From contig NZ_NEVN01000013.1 in NCBI RefSeq assembly GCF_002261475.1, forward strand, positions 469,379 through 533,378: 64,000 nucleotides of DNA. Reading direction: 5' to 3'. Source of the DNA: Bordetella genomosp. 5 (lineage in GTDB: Bacteria; Pseudomonadota; Gammaproteobacteria; Burkholderiales; Burkholderiaceae_B). Below are positions 62,556-64,000 of the stretch, piece after piece. The translations under genes were made by a program, and so were the position numbers. The notes below the pieces were generated by a model. That model was not told the DNA's origin, did not search any database, and saw only the letters and a list, made by a program, of their open reading frames with translations. The first letter of the stretch is position 1, and each line of letters opens with the position of its first letter.

Positions 62556-63842
62556 ATGGCGATAGCCTTGAATCAACTCGGTGCGCTCGATGCGGCGCGC
62601 CGGCTCAACCGCCGCGAACTCACCGCGGTGCAGATGGTGCGGGCCTGTCTGGCGCGCATCGAGCAGCGTGAGCCGCAGGTACAAGCCTGGGCCACGCTCG
62701 ACCCCGCGCATGCGCTGGCGCAGGCGGAGGCGCTCGACAACGGCCCCGTGCGCGGCGTGCTGCACGGTCTGCCGCTGGGCATCAAGGACATCTTCGATAC
62801 GCATGACCTCCCCACGCGCTACGGGTCGAGCGTGTACAGCCAGCATCAACCCGTCGCGGATGCGGCCGCCGTTGCGCTCTGCCGCGAGGCCGGCGGGCTG
62901 GTGCTCGGCAAGACGGTCACGACCGAGCTGGCGGCCTATCAGCCGGGCCCGACGCGCAATCCGCGCAACGTCGCCTACACGCCGGGCGGCTCGTCCAGCG
63001 GCTCCGCCGCGGCGGTGGCCGACGAGATGTGCCCGCTGGCGCTCGGCACCCAGACCGCGGGTTCCATCATCCGGCCGGCCGCGTATTGCGGTGTGGTGGG
63101 CTTCAAGCCGACGGCCGGCCGCATCGCGCGCGGCGGCCTCAAATCCACCGCCGAGTCGCTCGATACGATCGGCGGCTTCGCACGCAGCATCGACGATATC
63201 GGGCTGCTCGCCTCCGTGCTGATGCGCGACGCGCGCCTGCGCCAGCTCGACTACGACGGCACGCCGCGCATCGGCATGCTGCGGACCTTCCAGTGGCGCC
63301 TGGCACAGACCGAAAGCCGCGACGCGTTCGAGCAGGCCGCGCTGTTGCTCGCCCGGGCGGGCGCGGATGTGCAGGAGGCCGCGCTGCCCGCCGAAGATTG
63401 CGCGCTGGTGCAGTTGCACGCCGACGTCATGGCCTACGAAGCCGCGAGCGCCCTCACCTACGAGCGCACGCAGGCCCGCAAGCAGCTCAGCACGCGTCTC
63501 GTCGCCATGCTCGACGCGGGCGCGGAGATCGACACGGCGGCCCACCAGGAACGGCTCGCCCGTGCCGCCCGCGCGCGCGAGCGCGCGCTGCGCTGGTTCG
63601 ACCAGTTCGACGTGCTGCTGATGCCCAGCACCACCGGCGAGGCGCCCTTCTTCGAGCAGGGCACGGGCGATCCGCTGTTCTGCCGGGTCTGGACCCTGTT
63701 CGGCTTCCCTGCCGTGCATCTGCCCTTCACGACCGGCCCGCAAGGCCTGCCCGTGGGCCTGCAGGCGGTCGGCGCGCCCGGCCAGGACCAGCGCCTGCTC
63801 GCCGTCGGGCGCTGGATGCACCGCGTGCTGCAGGAAGGTTGA
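62556..63842 (+). CDS. amidase signature family protein
   Basis: The 428-residue amidase shows the catalytic Ser-cisSer-Lys set: lysine in LPLGIKDIFDT (~75), the Gly/Ser loop YTPGGSSSGSAAAVA, and the nucleophile serine in TAGSIIRPAAYCGVVGFKPT. Members hydrolyse amides, often aryl or acyl amides; the substrate is unknown. The ATG at 62556 with GGGGAAT upstream is preferred over a TTG two codons earlier. It is followed by half of a terminator into which an IS3-type element seems to have inserted. Confidence 0.9.
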   Translation: MAIALNQLGALDAARRLNRRELTAVQMVRACLARIEQREPQVQAWATLDPAHALAQAEALDNGPVRGVLHGLPLGIKDIFDTHDLPTRYGSSVYSQHQPVADAAAVALCREAGGLVLGKTVTTELAAYQPGPTRNPRNVAYTPGGSSSGSAAAVADEMCPLALGTQTAGSIIRPAAYCGVVGFKPTAGRIARGGLKSTAESLDTIGGFARSIDDIGLLASVLMRDARLRQLDYDGTPRIGMLRTFQWRLAQTESRDAFEQAALLLARAGADVQEAALPAEDCALVQLHADVMAYEAASALTYERTQARKQLSTRLVAMLDAGAEIDTAAHQERLARAARARERALRWFDQFDVLLMPSTTGEAPFFEQGTGDPLFCRVWTLFGFPAVHLPFTTGPQGLPVGLQAVGAPGQDQRLLAVGRWMHRVLQEG

Positions 63843-63854
63843 GCGCGCAACCAT

Positions 63855-63873
63855 AAAAAAACCCGGCGATCCG
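63855..63873 (+). terminator. probable interrupted terminator of the amidase gene
   Basis: AAAAAAACCCGGCG looks like the left arm and A run of a Rho-independent terminator, but the expected right arm and T run are missing because the IS end begins right after. Inference from pattern only. Confidence 0.4.
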
Positions 63874-63880
63874 TGAACTG

Positions 63881-63922
63881 ACCCCCGAAAGTTGGATATT
63901 GATCCAACCTTCGGGGGTTTTT
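63881..63922 (+). terminator. stem-loop at the IS left end, just before the transposase
   Basis: ACCCCCGAA-A-GTTGGAT pairs with ATCCAAC-C-TTCGGGGGT across an ATTG loop and is followed by TTTTT. It ends three bases before the transposase ATG. It would terminate or block transcription from outside the element. Confidence 0.8.
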
Positions 63923-63924
63923 AC

Positions 63925-64000
63925 ATGGCGAAGTACAACGAGCAGTTCAAGTTAAAGGTGGTTCGGGAGTGTTTGAAGGGCACTGAGAGTGGTCGTTCGG
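63925..64000 (+). CDS. IS3-family transposase OrfA, N-terminal fragment
   Basis: Only the first 25 codons lie in the window: MAKYNEQFKLKVVRECLKGTESGRS. This is the beginning of the helix-turn-helix OrfA of IS3/IS150-type elements, which binds the terminal repeats. The gene is cut by the window end, so whether it is complete is unknown. Confidence 0.85.
   Translation, partial: MAKYNEQFKLKVVRECLKGTESGRS

Larger units (their letters stand above)
63874..64000 (+). mobile_element. left end of an IS3-type insertion sequence
   Basis: TGAACTGACCCCCGAAAGTT at 63874 has the TG-started, inverted-terminal-repeat look of IS3/IS150-group ends, followed after ~30 bases by a transposase ORF whose start matches OrfA of that group. 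The right end lies outside the window, so target-site duplication cannot be tested. Confidence 0.8.

Noticed and set aside
1..64000. tRNA, rRNA or CRISPR loci
   Set aside because: I found no T-loop/anticodon-like cloverleaf sequence, no rRNA signatures and no spaced repeats while reading both strands; a covariance-model or tRNA search could still find something I missed.

Overview
This is a GC-rich, densely packed chromosomal segment with the gene style of a betaproteobacterium of the order Burkholderiales, most likely the Alcaligenaceae (Bordetella/Achromobacter side). The pointers are two orphan Bug-type periplasmic binding proteins, many ABC and TRAP importers for organic and amino acids, AceK beside a leucine-degradation cluster, a Smg/topoisomerase III neighbourhood, and very long antisense ORFs caused by high GC. 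The family-level placement is inference. I see no rRNA, tRNA, CRISPR array or prophage. The only mobile DNA is the left end of an IS3-type element at the right edge.

Layout. 1-5.9 kb: metabolic genes, including a stand-alone ribB behind a canonical FMN riboswitch, a bacterial SET-domain protein, and an Lrp/AsnC regulator divergent from an ilvB-type acetolactate synthase without a small-subunit gene. 6-13.7 kb: a secreted ankyrin-repeat protein, then a left-reading unit made of a NitT/TauT-type ABC importer, an SDR and an aldehyde dehydrogenase. 14-21 kb: topB with a long Lys/Ala/Thr tail, a DUF2157-DUF4401-GDYXXLXY membrane protein, gluQ and smg. 21-29.8 kb: a TAXI-TRAP transporter divergent from a D-threonine-aldolase/DSD1-like enzyme, a polar amino-acid ABC importer and an orphan Bug protein. 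30-34.5 kb: argD, a DUF1653 gene, and a LysR gene divergent from a PDC-hydrolase-like amidohydrolase/Bug pair. 34.5-44.3 kb: a leucine/isovalerate catabolic cluster (LiuR-type MerR regulator, isovaleryl-CoA dehydrogenase, AceK, thiolase, both methylcrotonyl-CoA carboxylase subunits) with two copies of one 16-bp operator, plus a divergent metallo-beta-lactamase-fold hydrolase. 44.4-52.3 kb: housekeeping genes (LysE exporter, nitroreductase, InaA-like kinase, metC, dsbA, SPOR protein, argS, DUF1840). 52.4-62.2 kb: a left-reading island with a LacI regulator, a four-gene ABC importer, a GpdQ-like phosphodiesterase and a second, Ugp-like ABC importer. 62.5-64 kb: an amidase, whose terminator appears to be interrupted by the IS element.

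The most interesting system is the 52.4-62.2 kb island. Two nearly identical LacI-type operators (15 of 16 bases) lie before the LacI gene and before the second importer. The phosphodiesterase between the importers keeps every metal ligand of GpdQ at the same residue numbers. Together they look like one regulon for taking up and splitting a phosphodiester, possibly a glycerophosphodiester. Second is the LiuR regulon, in which the isocitrate dehydrogenase kinase/phosphatase AceK sits directly behind isovaleryl-CoA dehydrogenase, a possible link between leucine breakdown and the glyoxylate shunt.
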